From positions 1 through 64,000 of the forward strand of contig CAWDTM010000003.1 of the NCBI GenBank assembly GCA_963805305.1: a stretch of DNA of 64,000 nt, read 5' to 3'. The translations under genes and the position numbers were made by a program. Below the pieces are notes generated by a model. It was not told where the DNA came from, searched no databases, and was given only the letters and a program-made list of their open reading frames with translations. This DNA comes from CAVXEH01 sp963805305. Its GTDB lineage: Bacteria > Chloroflexota > Limnocylindria > QHBO01. Below, in pieces: positions 1-7,982 of this stretch (within the stretch, counting starts at the first letter, position 1; every line of letters starts with the position of its first letter).

Positions 1-407
1 AACAGTCCGGCGGCCTCCGACTGAGCACGATTGCTCCGGTGGAATCCGGCCGGGTCCGCGTCGTTCCGACCGGCTACAGGGTACGAATAAGGGTACGGAA
101 CATGGGATGCCCACTCAAGACCGGAGTCGGCGAGAACAGCTGAAAAGAACCCACATCGTTCTGGGCCGCAACACACTCAGCCTTCCACGCCTCCCGGCCC
201 AGCGCTGTGCTCTCCCGAGTGTGGAGATGAGCGAAATCGGCTCAGTTAATGCGCTCTCCGAAGCCGCACCTCTCCCTTTCCCACATCTGCCACCCGAAGC
301 AGGGCTTCTGCAAAGGCTGCACGCTTGACGAGGTGACTGGTCGTCCTGGCAGCTGCAACGGCAAGGCCATCGATGCGGAGATCTGGCCATGGCGTCGGGT
401 CGCGCGT
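1..407. other. Left edge, no supported gene
   Basis: No open frame here has a recognisable domain, a convincing ribosome binding site or the codon bias of the neighbouring genes. The only structure seen is a pair of short direct repeats with a 12-bp period (AGGGTAC at 78-84 and 90-96). A similar pair occurs near 9817-9838. The stretch is less GC-rich than the DNA right of 10 kb. Confidence 0.5.
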
Positions 408-1506
408 TCACCGGCTGATCCGGGCCGCACCGCCTTCGATTGCGCGTTCGACTTCTGCGAGAGAGGCCATGGAGTGTCGCCGGGCGTCGTCATCGCCAGT
501 GCTCCATGGGCGGCGCCGTACTCAACCGCTCGCTGCGGGTCTTCGCCGGTCATAAGGCCATAAATGAGGCCGGAGGCAAAGCTGTCCCGCCCCCCACGCG
601 GTCGAGGATCTCGAAACGCGGCACGGGCGTTGCCTCGTAGAGTACTGGCCGTCCGCCCACGAGGGCGCCCCAGTCGTTGACGGTCGCAGTCTTCACGCTG
701 CGCAGCGTCGTCGCGGTGACGCGGAAGTTCGGGAAGCTCGCTGCACCGCCCGCTCGATCATCCGTCGGTAACCCGTGATCGCGGAGTTCGAGTCAAAGCC
801 TCGTCAACGACCTCAACTTCCAGAACCAAGGCATGCCGTAAAATCTTCTTCGTTGCCGATCATCACGTCCACGAGTGGCGCGAGCCGGCGGTTCACTTCC
901 TGCGCCGGGCCTGCCCGCCGATGGACTTCCAGAGCGAGGGCGATAGTTGAGGTCGTACGAAGTGACAACCCCGTGCTCCTTAGCCTCGGACAGCGCTTCT
1001 TCCGACAACGGCGGGCGTCGTGTCGGAGAGCGCGGCAAAGATGCCCCCCGTGTGCAGCCAGCGCACGCCCTGGCGGCCGAAGAGATCGTCCCAGTCGATG
1101 TCTCCCGGCTTCAGGTTGAAACCGCGGTGTGGCCCCGATCGCTGCACGCCAACCGCGCCGCGCATGCCAAAGCCTCGTTCGGTGAAGTTGAGGCCGTTGC
1201 GAACCTCGCGGCCGACGCCGTCGTAGGGAACCCAGCGGACGTATGTCACATCGACGCCCCCTTGGAGCATCAGGTCTTCGACAAGGCGCCCCACTTCGAT
1301 TGTCGGCTAGCGCCGTGACAACCGCCGTCCGCAGCCGAAGCACCGTCGAAGGCCACGGGCGACGTTGTACTCGCCACCGCCCTCGCAAACCGTGAACGAT
1401 CGCGTCGTCGCGACGCGTCCCTCGCCGGGGTCGAGGCGCAGCAGCACCTCGCCGAGGGCGAGGAGGTCCCAGCGGCATTCGGCGGCGGGCCGGATTAGAA
1501 GGTCCA
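408..1506 (-). pseudogene. Broken 2-keto-3-deoxygluconate kinase (PfkB family)
   Basis: PfkB-family sugar kinase homology runs through all three minus frames. The N-terminus starts MDLLIRPAAECRWDLL and keeps the G-E-V-L-L-R-L-D-P motif. Then come LRTAVVTALADN, GRLVEDLMLQGG, LKPGDIDWDDLFG, TSYDLNYR, NEEDFTACLG, GGDSFASGLIYGLMTG and AMTTPGDT, with a natural stop at 408-410. At least seven frame changes are needed to join them (near 1340, 1300, 1000, 940, 820, 600 and 465). The total span (about 1.1 kb) is that of a full-length KDG kinase, so the damage is small indels, not a large deletion. KDG kinases phosphorylate 2-keto-3-deoxygluconate to KDPG. The start lies 3 bp after the DapA-like stop, as the last gene of the operon. 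Sequencing error is possible, but the neighbouring genes are intact. Confidence 0.8.
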
Positions 1507-1509
1507 TGG

Positions 1510-2415
1510 TTAAGCGAAAAGCGCGCCGAGATCGACGAGTGCCTGGCGGATGCCGGCCCGCTGGGCCTCGGTGAGATCCGGGAGCGGCTTTCGCACCGGG
1601 CCTGCGGGGCACCCGATCAGGCGGAGCGCCTCCTTGCACGGCGCAACGTATCCCGGGTCGTACTCGAAATACCGGTTGAGCGGCTGCATCGCGAGCTGGA
1701 GCCCTTTCGCCTCTTCGTAACGCCCCTCTTCAACTAAGCGATAGAGCTTGGCAAATCGGTCCGGGAGCACCGTCGCGCCGGTCGAGTAGATGCCCGCCGC
1801 ACCTGCCGCGAGGGCCGGATAGTACTGGCTGTCGATGCCCGTGCAAACCGACGCGCTCTTCGGCGCTCGCGACAGAACTTCGACGAGCTGCCCAAGATCA
1901 GGGCTGCTCTGCTTGATCCCAATGATCCCGGGAACTTCCAAGAGACGCACGAGGAGATCGGGGCTCAGGCTGTTACCGGTATACAGCGGGCTGTTGTAGA
2001 CAACAACGGGGAGGCCCACGCGGCTGGCGACGGTGACGTAGTGCTCGTAGAGCGACGACTCCGGCAGGGGGAAGTAGTAGGGAGCCGTCACGATGACGGC
2101 ATCGGCGCCGGTGTCCCGCGCATCGACGCTAAGCGTGACCACCTCGTCCGTGGAGCATGCCGCTGTTCCTGCGATCACGGGGACGCGATTCGCAACGGCT
2201 TCGACAACTGCCCGTGTGACAAGGGCGCGCTCGTCGCGGGAGAGTGACGGGAATTCACCTGTGCCGCCAGTCGTCATTATCCCCATAACCCCGCCGGCGA
2301 TCACGTGCTCGACAAGCGGGCGCACGCCCCGGACGTCGATCTCCGATGCGTCGGTTAGGGGCGTTACGAGCGCCGCGATTGGGCCGCGAAGGTCGCTTCC
2401 AAGTAGCACGGACAT
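1510..2415 (-). CDS. DapA-family aldolase/dehydratase
   Basis: A 301-residue class I aldolase of the dihydrodipicolinate synthase/N-acetylneuraminate lyase family, TIM barrel, cytoplasmic. Visible signatures are TTGGTGEFPSLS near residue 50 (substrate carboxylate loop), Tyr in VVYNSPLYTG near 138, and the Schiff-base Lys in GIIGIKQSS near 167. The ATG is preceded by AGGAG very close to the start. It sits between a class V PLP enzyme and a KDG kinase remnant, so it is unlikely to be biosynthetic DapA. A 2-keto-3-deoxy-sugar acid aldolase or related keto-acid lyase/dehydratase is more likely. Substrate is inferred only; the family is notorious for mixed specificities. A second paralogue lies at 62025-62906. 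Confidence 0.85.
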   Translation of the reverse strand: MSVLLGSDLRGPIAALVTPLTDASEIDVRGVRPLVEHVIAGGVMGIMTTGGTGEFPSLSRDERALVTRAVVEAVANRVPVIAGTAACSTDEVVTLSVDARDTGADAVIVTAPYYFPLPESSLYEHYVTVASRVGLPVVVYNSPLYTGNSLSPDLLVRLLEVPGIIGIKQSSPDLGQLVEVLSRAPKSASVCTGIDSQYYPALAAGAAGIYSTGATVLPDRFAKLYRLVEEGRYEEAKGLQLAMQPLNRYFEYDPGYVAPCKEALRLIGCPAGPVRKPLPDLTEAQRAGIRQALVDLGALFA

Positions 2416-2438
2416 TTCTCCTGGCCTCCTGCAGTTCC

Positions 2439-3611
2439 TTACACCAAATCACCGAGACGCCCACGCGCCGCTTCGAACGCATCCAGCCCATCAAAGAACT
2501 GCGCGACATCGTCGTCGGAGTTGAAGCCATGACAGTCGACCCTCAGGCGGCCGTCGTGCTCCCATGTCCATACGTCGACCGCGCGGTCGCGCAGGAAGGC
2601 GCGGAGGTCGGCAGGCCGCTGGACGATCGCTGCGACGATTCCGGCGCGACGGACGGCGGAAGCGGGCGTGAGCGTGCTTATGCCGCGAGAGCGGAGGCCG
2701 TCCATGACGGCATCGGTGAGGCGCTCGGCCTGCAACGCCAGCGCTTTTACACCCGTTGCGAGCACAAGTTGCAGTGCGGCCCGGAATCCGGCGAGACCAG
2801 GGAGATTCGCGACGCCGATGTCGTAGCGCTGGCCGCCTGGCTTGAATATGAGGCCACCGTCTGACCCTCGTGAGGCCGCGAAATGCCCAACGTGCGGAGG
2901 CTCCCGCCCGGCCATCAACTCGGGCGACAGATAGAGGTACCCGAGATTCGGCGGGCCGCAAAGCCATTTCATAGAGAGGCCGTACGCGACGTCGACGCCG
3001 GAATCGGCCAAAGCAATCGGTGTTACGCCGGCGGATTGCGCGACGTCCACGAGTAGGAACGCTCCTTTGCCATGGGCCACGTGGGACAGAGCAGCCAGGT
3101 CGTGACGGAACCCTGTCTTGTGCGACACGTGCGAAACGCTAACCGCAGCCGTGCCGTCGTCGACGACAGATGCGATCGCGTCGGCGGGGTCGGCGCTGCC
3201 CGGAGCTGTTCGCAGTTCGATGCCGTCACGGCTCTTCAGGAGCCACGGAAACACCGACGAGTCGTACGTGGTCTGGTCGACAACCACGTTCTGGCCAGGC
3301 TGCGCGGCGATGACGGCCACCGCCAGGTTGGCTGCGCGTGAGGTGTTGTCCACGAGGGCAATGCTCGAACTCTCGACATCGAGGAGCAGCCCCAGCAATT
3401 CGCGGCACCCTTCGAGGTCGTACGAGTACCGGGATCGGTGAAAGATCGGGTCTTCCCTCCATCGATCGATCCACCCCTCCATCGCCTCGGCCACGGGTTC
3501 GGCTGCCGGAGCGAGGCCGCCCCAGTAAAGGTAGGCACGTGAGCGGAAGACTGGAAACAGCGACCGTGCGGCGAGAAGCGCTTTCTCGGTCGTCGGAGTG
3601 ACCCTCGTCAT
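2439..3611 (-). CDS. Class V aminotransferase-type PLP enzyme
   Basis: A 390-residue fold-type I PLP enzyme of the class V (NifS/kynureninase/isopenicillin-epimerase-like) group. The PLP Lys is in GLSMKWLCGPPNLGYLYL near residue 215, preceded by the cofactor Asp region LLVDVAQSAG. VSHVSHKTG matches the class V phosphate/pyridine environment. Members catalyse transamination, desulfuration, epimerisation or beta/gamma-elimination, so the reaction cannot be fixed from sequence. The start ATG overlaps the ABC ATPase stop (ATGA), so translation is coupled, and it lies 23 bp before the DapA-like gene. Context suggests it removes the amino group from, or otherwise opens, the imported amino compound and feeds a keto acid to the aldolase. 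It is not a cysteine desulfurase in any obvious operon sense. Confidence 0.85.
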   Translation of the reverse strand: MTRVTPTTEKALLAARSLFPVFRSRAYLYWGGLAPAAEPVAEAMEGWIDRWREDPIFHRSRYSYDLEGCRELLGLLLDVESSSIALVDNTSRAANLAVAVIAAQPGQNVVVDQTTYDSSVFPWLLKSRDGIELRTAPGSADPADAIASVVDDGTAAVSVSHVSHKTGFRHDLAALSHVAHGKGAFLLVDVAQSAGVTPIALADSGVDVAYGLSMKWLCGPPNLGYLYLSPELMAGREPPHVGHFAASRGSDGGLIFKPGGQRYDIGVANLPGLAGFRAALQLVLATGVKALALQAERLTDAVMDGLRSRGISTLTPASAVRRAGIVAAIVQRPADLRAFLRDRAVDVWTWEHDGRLRVDCHGFNSDDDVAQFFDGLDAFEAARGRLGDLV

Positions 3612-4360
3612 TTCTCGAGTACCCGTCGGAGGAACTGACGCGATCGCGGATCACTTGGGTTGGTGAACATCTGATCAGGCGGGCCTTCTTCCAAGAACGT
3701 TCCGGCATCCATGAACACGACCCGGTCCGCGACATCGCGAGCAAACCCCATTTCGTGCGTGACGACAAGCATCGTCATTCCATCCCGTGCGAGGCCGCGC
3801 ATCACGTTTAGAACCTCGCCGATGAGCTCCGGGTCCAGCGCAGAGGTCACCTCATCGAACATCATGATTGCTGGCTTCATCGCGAGTGCGCGGGCAATGG
3901 CGACTCGTTGCTGCTGGCCACCGGATAGCTGCGACGGGTATGAGGACGCCTTGTCCTTGAGCCCGACCCGTTCGAGCAGCGCATGCGCGTCGCCGATGGC
4001 AGTGTCGGCCCGATCTTTGCGGACGAGGGTAGGGCCGAGCGTGATGTTGTTGAGAACAGTGAGGTGCGGGAACAGGTTGAACTGCTGGAATATCATTCCA
4101 ACCTTCGTGCGCACCGCCCGCAGATCTTTGCGCTGGTGAACCGCGACTCCGTCGACCCAGATCTCGCCGCCCTCGATCCGCTCGAGACCGTTGATCGTCC
4201 GAAGTAGGGTGCTCTTGCCCGAGCCGCTCGGGCCGATGATGACGACCACCTCTCCGGCTTGGACTCGGAGCGAAACGTCCCGGAGTACCGGCGTCGCGCG
4301 GAACTTCTTCTGCACGTGCGAGACGACGACGATGTCTTGAGCGCCGCCCTGCGTCCGCAT
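3608..4360 (-). CDS. Polar amino acid-type ABC transporter ATPase
   Basis: A 250-residue ATP-binding subunit of the HisP/GlnQ (polar amino acid uptake) type. It has Walker A GPSGSGKST near residue 43, Q-loop QQFNLFPHLTVLNN, signature LSGGQQQRVAIARAL, Walker B IMMFDEVTSALDPEL and switch His in VVTHEMGF. The ATG at 4360 is chosen over upstream starts because GGAGGG lies at normal distance before it and the family begins here. It is the third transporter gene of the operon, after two permeases, and its stop overlaps the start of the class V PLP enzyme. It energises import together with the lipoprotein encoded at 5810-6637. Confidence 0.95.
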   Translation of the reverse strand: MRTQGGAQDIVVVSHVQKKFRATPVLRDVSLRVQAGEVVVIIGPSGSGKSTLLRTINGLERIEGGEIWVDGVAVHQRKDLRAVRTKVGMIFQQFNLFPHLTVLNNITLGPTLVRKDRADTAIGDAHALLERVGLKDKASSYPSQLSGGQQQRVAIARALAMKPAIMMFDEVTSALDPELIGEVLNVMRGLARDGMTMLVVTHEMGFARDVADRVVFMDAGTFLEEGPPDQMFTNPSDPRSRQFLRRVLEK

Positions 4361-4380
4361 CGGCGTTCCCTCCACGGTTG

Positions 4381-5040
4381 TCACGCCTGGATGCCCACGA
4401 GCGCCCTCTTTTCTAGGCGCGTCGCCACACGGGAGAGCGGGTAGCACACGACGAAGTAGAGCGCGGCCATGATGATGTACACGGAGAAGATCGCACCGGG
4501 TTCCCGCGCGACGATCGACTGGGAGACGTTCATCAGCTCGTTGAAGCCGATGATCGTGGCGAGCGACGTATCCTTGATGACCCCGATGAACAGACCGACA
4601 AGCGGTGGGAGAGCTACGATCGATGCCTGTGGGATGATCACCCGGCGCAGCATTTGCGGGAAGCTCAGCCCAAGCGACACCGCGCCGTCGCGCTGGCCGT
4701 GACTCACCGACTCGAGTCCCGCACGCACGATCTCAGCGATGTACGCGCCTGCGTAGATTACGAGCGCGACGACCGCGGCAACGAACGCGTCGATGTTGAT
4801 CCCGAAGTAAGGGAATCCGAAGAATACGAAGAAGAGCTGCATGAGTAGCGGCGTCCCGCGCCCGATATTGACGTAGACATGCAGGAGCGGACCGACCACC
4901 GGCACCGCGGCGTATCGGATCACCGCGACGAGCGTCCCGATGATCCCACCGCCGACAATGGCGATGAGCGAGAGCTCGAGCGTGACGAGGAATCCCTGCA
5001 GCAGGATGTTCCGGCTCTCCCAGACCGCGGTCAGATCCAT
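4381..5040 (-). CDS. Polar amino acid ABC transporter permease 2
   Basis: A 219-residue HisM/HisQ-type inner-membrane permease with about five transmembrane segments. The EAA-like coupling loop is seen as ESVSHGQRDGAVSLGLSF near residue 125, which docks on the ATPase. Membrane segments start around residues 15, 50, 85 and 180. It starts with ATG three bases after the stop of the preceding permease, showing tight operon structure. Together the two permeases form the heterodimeric channel of a PAAT-family importer. Ligand specificity cannot be read from the permease. Confidence 0.93.
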   Translation of the reverse strand: MDLTAVWESRNILLQGFLVTLELSLIAIVGGGIIGTLVAVIRYAAVPVVGPLLHVYVNIGRGTPLLMQLFFVFFGFPYFGINIDAFVAAVVALVIYAGAYIAEIVRAGLESVSHGQRDGAVSLGLSFPQMLRRVIIPQASIVALPPLVGLFIGVIKDTSLATIIGFNELMNVSQSIVAREPGAIFSVYIIMAALYFVVCYPLSRVATRLEKRALVGIQA

Positions 5041-5043
5041 GGC

Positions 5044-5709
5044 CTACCCGTACGCCTCCTTCGGGAAGAGCTTCCGGCCGAGCAGCTCGAGCGCGGAAGA
5101 CCCACCGTTGGTGAGCACGACGTACATAACGGTGACCACGGCGAACACCTCGAACGTCCGGAAATTCCGAGAGTTGATGACCGCAGCGGTGCCGGTGAGC
5201 TCCGGCACTCCGATCGTGGAGAGGAGTGAGGACGCCAGGACCGTGGCCACTAGGTAGTTGATGAGAGCCGGATAGACGGCTCGGACCGCCTGCGGCAGAA
5301 CGATCCGAAGGAAGATCTGGGCAGCGCTGAGGCCCAGCGACTCGGCCGCCTCGACCTGCGCACTTGGAACCGACTGCATCCCGGCACGCATCGCTTCCGA
5401 CATGTACGCGCCGATGTTCAAGGACAGCGCGACGATGCCGGCGAGAATCGCGTCCAGCCGGATGCCGATCGAGGGCAAGGCGAAGAAGACGAAGAAGATC
5501 TGGACGAGCCCCGGCGTGTTCCGAAAGACCTCGACGTACCCAGTCGCCGCGAACCGGAGCGGTACCCAATGGGATCGCCGAGCGAGAGCCGCGATGACGG
5601 ACAGCACGAGAGCTGCGCCGAAAGAAGCGATCGAGACCTGCAACGTCACGACGAGGCCGTCCACAAGCATCGGCCAGTACCTGAAGACGGCATGCCAGTC
5701 CAGGGTCAC
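5044..5709 (-). CDS. Polar amino acid ABC transporter permease 1
   Basis: A 221-residue HisM/HisQ-type permease that starts at GTG (MTLDWHAVFRYWPML). It has the same topology as the next gene and an EAA loop QSVPSAQVEAAESLGLSAAQ near residue 125. It lies 100 bp downstream of the substrate-binding lipoprotein gene, a larger gap than elsewhere in the operon. That gap could permit uneven expression of binding protein versus permease, which is common in such operons. Weak sequence similarity to permease 2 reflects ancient duplication. Confidence 0.93.
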   Translation of the reverse strand: MTLDWHAVFRYWPMLVDGLVVTLQVSIASFGAALVLSVIAALARRSHWVPLRFAATGYVEVFRNTPGLVQIFFVFFALPSIGIRLDAILAGIVALSLNIGAYMSEAMRAGMQSVPSAQVEAAESLGLSAAQIFLRIVLPQAVRAVYPALINYLVATVLASSLLSTIGVPELTGTAAVINSRNFRTFEVFAVVTVMYVVLTNGGSSALELLGRKLFPKEAYG

Positions 5710-5809
5710 GCGAGCCTTTCCTCCAGGCCTCGCCGGTCCTAGGATGGGAAGACCCGCTCCCCATCCTAAGGCGCCATTCCGGCACTAGTGGCATTTGAAC
5801 GGGCGAGAG

Positions 5810-6637
5810 TCAGAGGGTTGGGTAGAGCGGGAGGATCGGATCGACGCCGAACCATTTCTTGTATGTGGCGTAGTTCTGCCCCGAGTCGTTGAAGTTCTGG
5901 ATCCAAGTGTTCAGGTACGTATACCAGTCCGAATCGCCGTGCCGGCAAGCGATACCGTAGTACTCAATGCCCGTAGCCGGGTTGTTGATGATCTTCATCG
6001 TCTCGTCCTGCTTTGCCATGAACGCGACGATGTTCGAATCCTCCACGAGGGCGGCGGCCTGACCCTGCTTGACGGCGAGAAGAGCCGCTGCCGTCGTGTC
6101 GAACCGCTGGATCTGAAGCTTCGGATACTCGTCGGATAGCGCTAGGTCCTGCGTCGTGCCCTTCGCCAGGGCGACGGATTTGCCCGCGGCGATGATGTCG
6201 TCGATGCTGTTGTAGGGCTCGCTCTTGAGAGCCATGAGGATTGCCGCACCGGCTGCGACGTAGTGGTCGGTAAAGGCGACCGACATGGCGCGTTCGGGTG
6301 TGATCGTCAGTGCTCCAATGACGACGTCTACCTTGCTTGTAGTCAGGTATGGGATGCGGTCGTTGCCGGAGACGTCCGTGATCTCGACCTTGACTCCAAG
6401 GGACTTGCCCAGCGCGTTGGCGACGTCCACGTCGAAGCCTTCGGGGTTTCCGCTCGCGTCTTTCGAGCCGAATGGGGGCAGCGTCAGGATGGTGGCAACC
6501 TTGAGCGTTCCGCTAGCGATCACCTTGTCGAGGGTCGACTTTTCGCCAGTTTGCCCAGTGCCGCTGCTGCAAGCGGCCAGGACAAGTGCCAGCAGGCTTG
6601 CGAGAATCAGTGGGCGGGTCCGTAACGGAGAAAACAT
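5810..6637 (-). CDS. Polar amino acid-type substrate-binding lipoprotein
   Basis: A 275-residue SBP_bac_3 family binding protein. Residues 1-21 form a lipoprotein signal (LALVLAACSSG, Cys lipobox), then a low-complexity linker and the binding fold starting KVIASGTLKVATILTLPPFG. The Arg expected to hold the ligand carboxylate is within TPERAMSVAFTDHYVAAG, and the characteristic GFDVDVANALGKSLGV follows the first strand. The ATG at 6637 is chosen because GGAGGG lies just upstream and the lipobox is then at a normal distance. It is the first gene of the minus operon and delivers an amino acid-like ligand to the permeases. The ligand is not identifiable here. Confidence 0.93.
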   Translation of the reverse strand: MFSPLRTRPLILASLLALVLAACSSGTGQTGEKSTLDKVIASGTLKVATILTLPPFGSKDASGNPEGFDVDVANALGKSLGVKVEITDVSGNDRIPYLTTSKVDVVIGALTITPERAMSVAFTDHYVAAGAAILMALKSEPYNSIDDIIAAGKSVALAKGTTQDLALSDEYPKLQIQRFDTTAAALLAVKQGQAAALVEDSNIVAFMAKQDETMKIINNPATGIEYYGIACRHGDSDWYTYLNTWIQNFNDSGQNYATYKKWFGVDPILPLYPTL

Positions 6638-6812
6638 GTAGCCCTCCAGTGGACGTTCGGGGACCAGGGGAGTTGAGGTTCTTCCAACTGGTCCGGATGG
6701 AGAGTCGCGGCCAGCGGGCGGGGAGTGCTGCACAACCTGGCGCGGCTGCAGGCTCTTCAACTGTTCGTAAGCAGCCCTCCTCCCCAATTCCCGTGGTTGT
6801 TCGCCGCGCAGT

Positions 6813-6841
6813 GGGATACAATCCTATTGGCGTTCATGCAA
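6813..6841 (-). promoter_or_regulatory. Possible promoter of the transporter operon
   Basis: On the minus strand TTGCAT (6836-6841) and TATCCC (6813-6818) are separated by 17 bp, a sigma70-like arrangement about 175 bp before the binding-protein ATG. The plus strand carries TACAAT at 6817-6822, a possible -10 for the divergent regulator. The two promoters would then overlap, the usual geometry for a local regulator controlling both directions. Confidence 0.35.
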
Positions 6842-6900
6842 GTTTTTGTGACCGACGTCACGTTTCCGGAGGGCTGAATGGCGCGTTCTTGGAGGGCCAA

Positions 6901-7605
6901 ATGGACCGAACCGTATCGGCCGTAGCAGGGGAGGCTGTCGCTGCCGACGAGATCCTCGGCTATCGACCTCATCCAGCACTCACTGCCCTCGTACCAGTGT
7001 TCGAGCGGCTCGCCCGCGCGCTGGGGTCCACCTACGAGATCGTTCTCCACGATCTGCGGTACCCGGAGCGGTCGGTGTGCGGTATCGCCGGGAAGGTCAC
7101 GGGGCGATCTGTTGGGGCGCCGGCAACGAACGTGCTTCTGCAGGCTGTGCAGGAGCAAGGAGATGCGGTAGAGGATGTCTTCAACTACCCCACAACGGTC
7201 ACTGGTCGCCGCATTCGGTCGTCGATTCTCTTCGTTCGCGACGACGGCCACGTCATTGGTGCTATTTGTGTGAACGTCGACGTTGGTGCTCTCGACCGGC
7301 TGAGGGAAGAAGTCGACGATTTGATCGGTCTCGACAGGCTGGAACCGCCTCGCGCGGAGACCTTCGACAACTCCGTCGGCGATCTCGTCCAAGACATGCT
7401 GGCAGCAACACTCGAGAAGCTCGGCGTGCGAAGGACGCGTAGCACGCCAGAGGAGCGGATGGCGGTGGTGGCGTCGCTTGACCAGCAGGGCACGTTTCGC
7501 GTTCGCGGAGCCGTTGATCTGGTGGCTCGGGAGCTCCGCGTCTCCAAGTTCACCGTGTACAGCTACCTCCATCGACTCAAAGGGCGCGAAGAAACGCGCA
7601 GTTGA
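6901..7605 (+). CDS. DauR/YheO-type PAS-HTH transcriptional regulator
   Basis: A 234-residue protein with an N-terminal YheO-like PAS domain (PVFERLARALGSTYEIVLHDL, then VFNYPTTVTGRRIRSSILFVRD, residues 25-135). The C-terminal DauR-type helix-turn-helix is in residues 170-230 (VDLVARELRVSKFTVYSYLH). ATG 6901 is chosen because GGAGGG sits directly before it. The family includes DauR, which represses D-arginine catabolism in Pseudomonas and responds to an amino acid. Divergence from an amino acid-type transporter operon makes it the likely local regulator, with the imported compound or a product as effector. The ligand is inferred. Confidence 0.87.
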   Translation: MDRTVSAVAGEAVAADEILGYRPHPALTALVPVFERLARALGSTYEIVLHDLRYPERSVCGIAGKVTGRSVGAPATNVLLQAVQEQGDAVEDVFNYPTTVTGRRIRSSILFVRDDGHVIGAICVNVDVGALDRLREEVDDLIGLDRLEPPRAETFDNSVGDLVQDMLAATLEKLGVRRTRSTPEERMAVVASLDQQGTFRVRGAVDLVARELRVSKFTVYSYLHRLKGREETRS

Positions 7606-7982
7606 GGGAGTCCGGCCACCTGCGAATCAGGTGATCTCGCTGGGGCGGAAGGATTCGAACCTTCGAAGAGATTCGTACCCGCGCCAGGTGCCAAAGAGCG
7701 CATAAGTACCGGAGATCTCTCTCGCCGCCTGGGCCGACTCACCCTCAGGTCGGCTCGACCCCAACCGGCCATGGGGGGCCGCTGGAGGGTTATGCGCTGT
7801 TCCCCGGTGAAGACCCCGATCGTGAGTCGGGTGACCCTGCAGGGTCGCGTTAGCCCAACATCGATCCAGTTTGCGAGGGGATCCGACGTGGAATTGCCGA
7901 AGCCCTTGTACGTGTAGATACCGCATGCTCGCTTCGACTCGGTGAGTTCCACCGGAAGCTCAAACAGGGCACGGGGTAGCCG
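7606..7982. other. Convergent intergenic stretch with tRNA-like remnant
   Basis: A 377-bp gap between two convergent genes. It contains a tRNA 3'-end-like piece (7640-7664) and no coding frame I can support. A minus frame of about 129 codons crosses it, but it reads through the tRNA-like segment and into the 3' end of the regulator and shows no domain. Confidence 0.5.
7640..7664 (-). pseudogene. tRNA 3'-end remnant (T-arm and acceptor strand)
   Basis: Read on the minus strand this is GAAGG-TTCGAAT-CCTTC, a perfect 5-bp T-stem with a canonical T-loop. It is followed by CGCCCCA plus a discriminator G but no CCA. No matching 5' acceptor strand, D-arm or 7-base anticodon loop was found within the preceding 150 bases, and a tmRNA tag frame was also looked for without success. 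It may be a decayed tRNA or the attachment-site scar of an old integration. Confidence 0.45.

Noticed and set aside
7563..7952. A 129-codon minus frame between regulator and ImmA genes
   Set aside because: It reads through a tRNA-like T-arm and the regulator 3' end, has no recognised domain and no good ribosome site.
7620..7980. Possible tmRNA
   Set aside because: No 5' acceptor partner and no tag frame ending in a stop could be found; only the 3' tRNA-like half is convincing.
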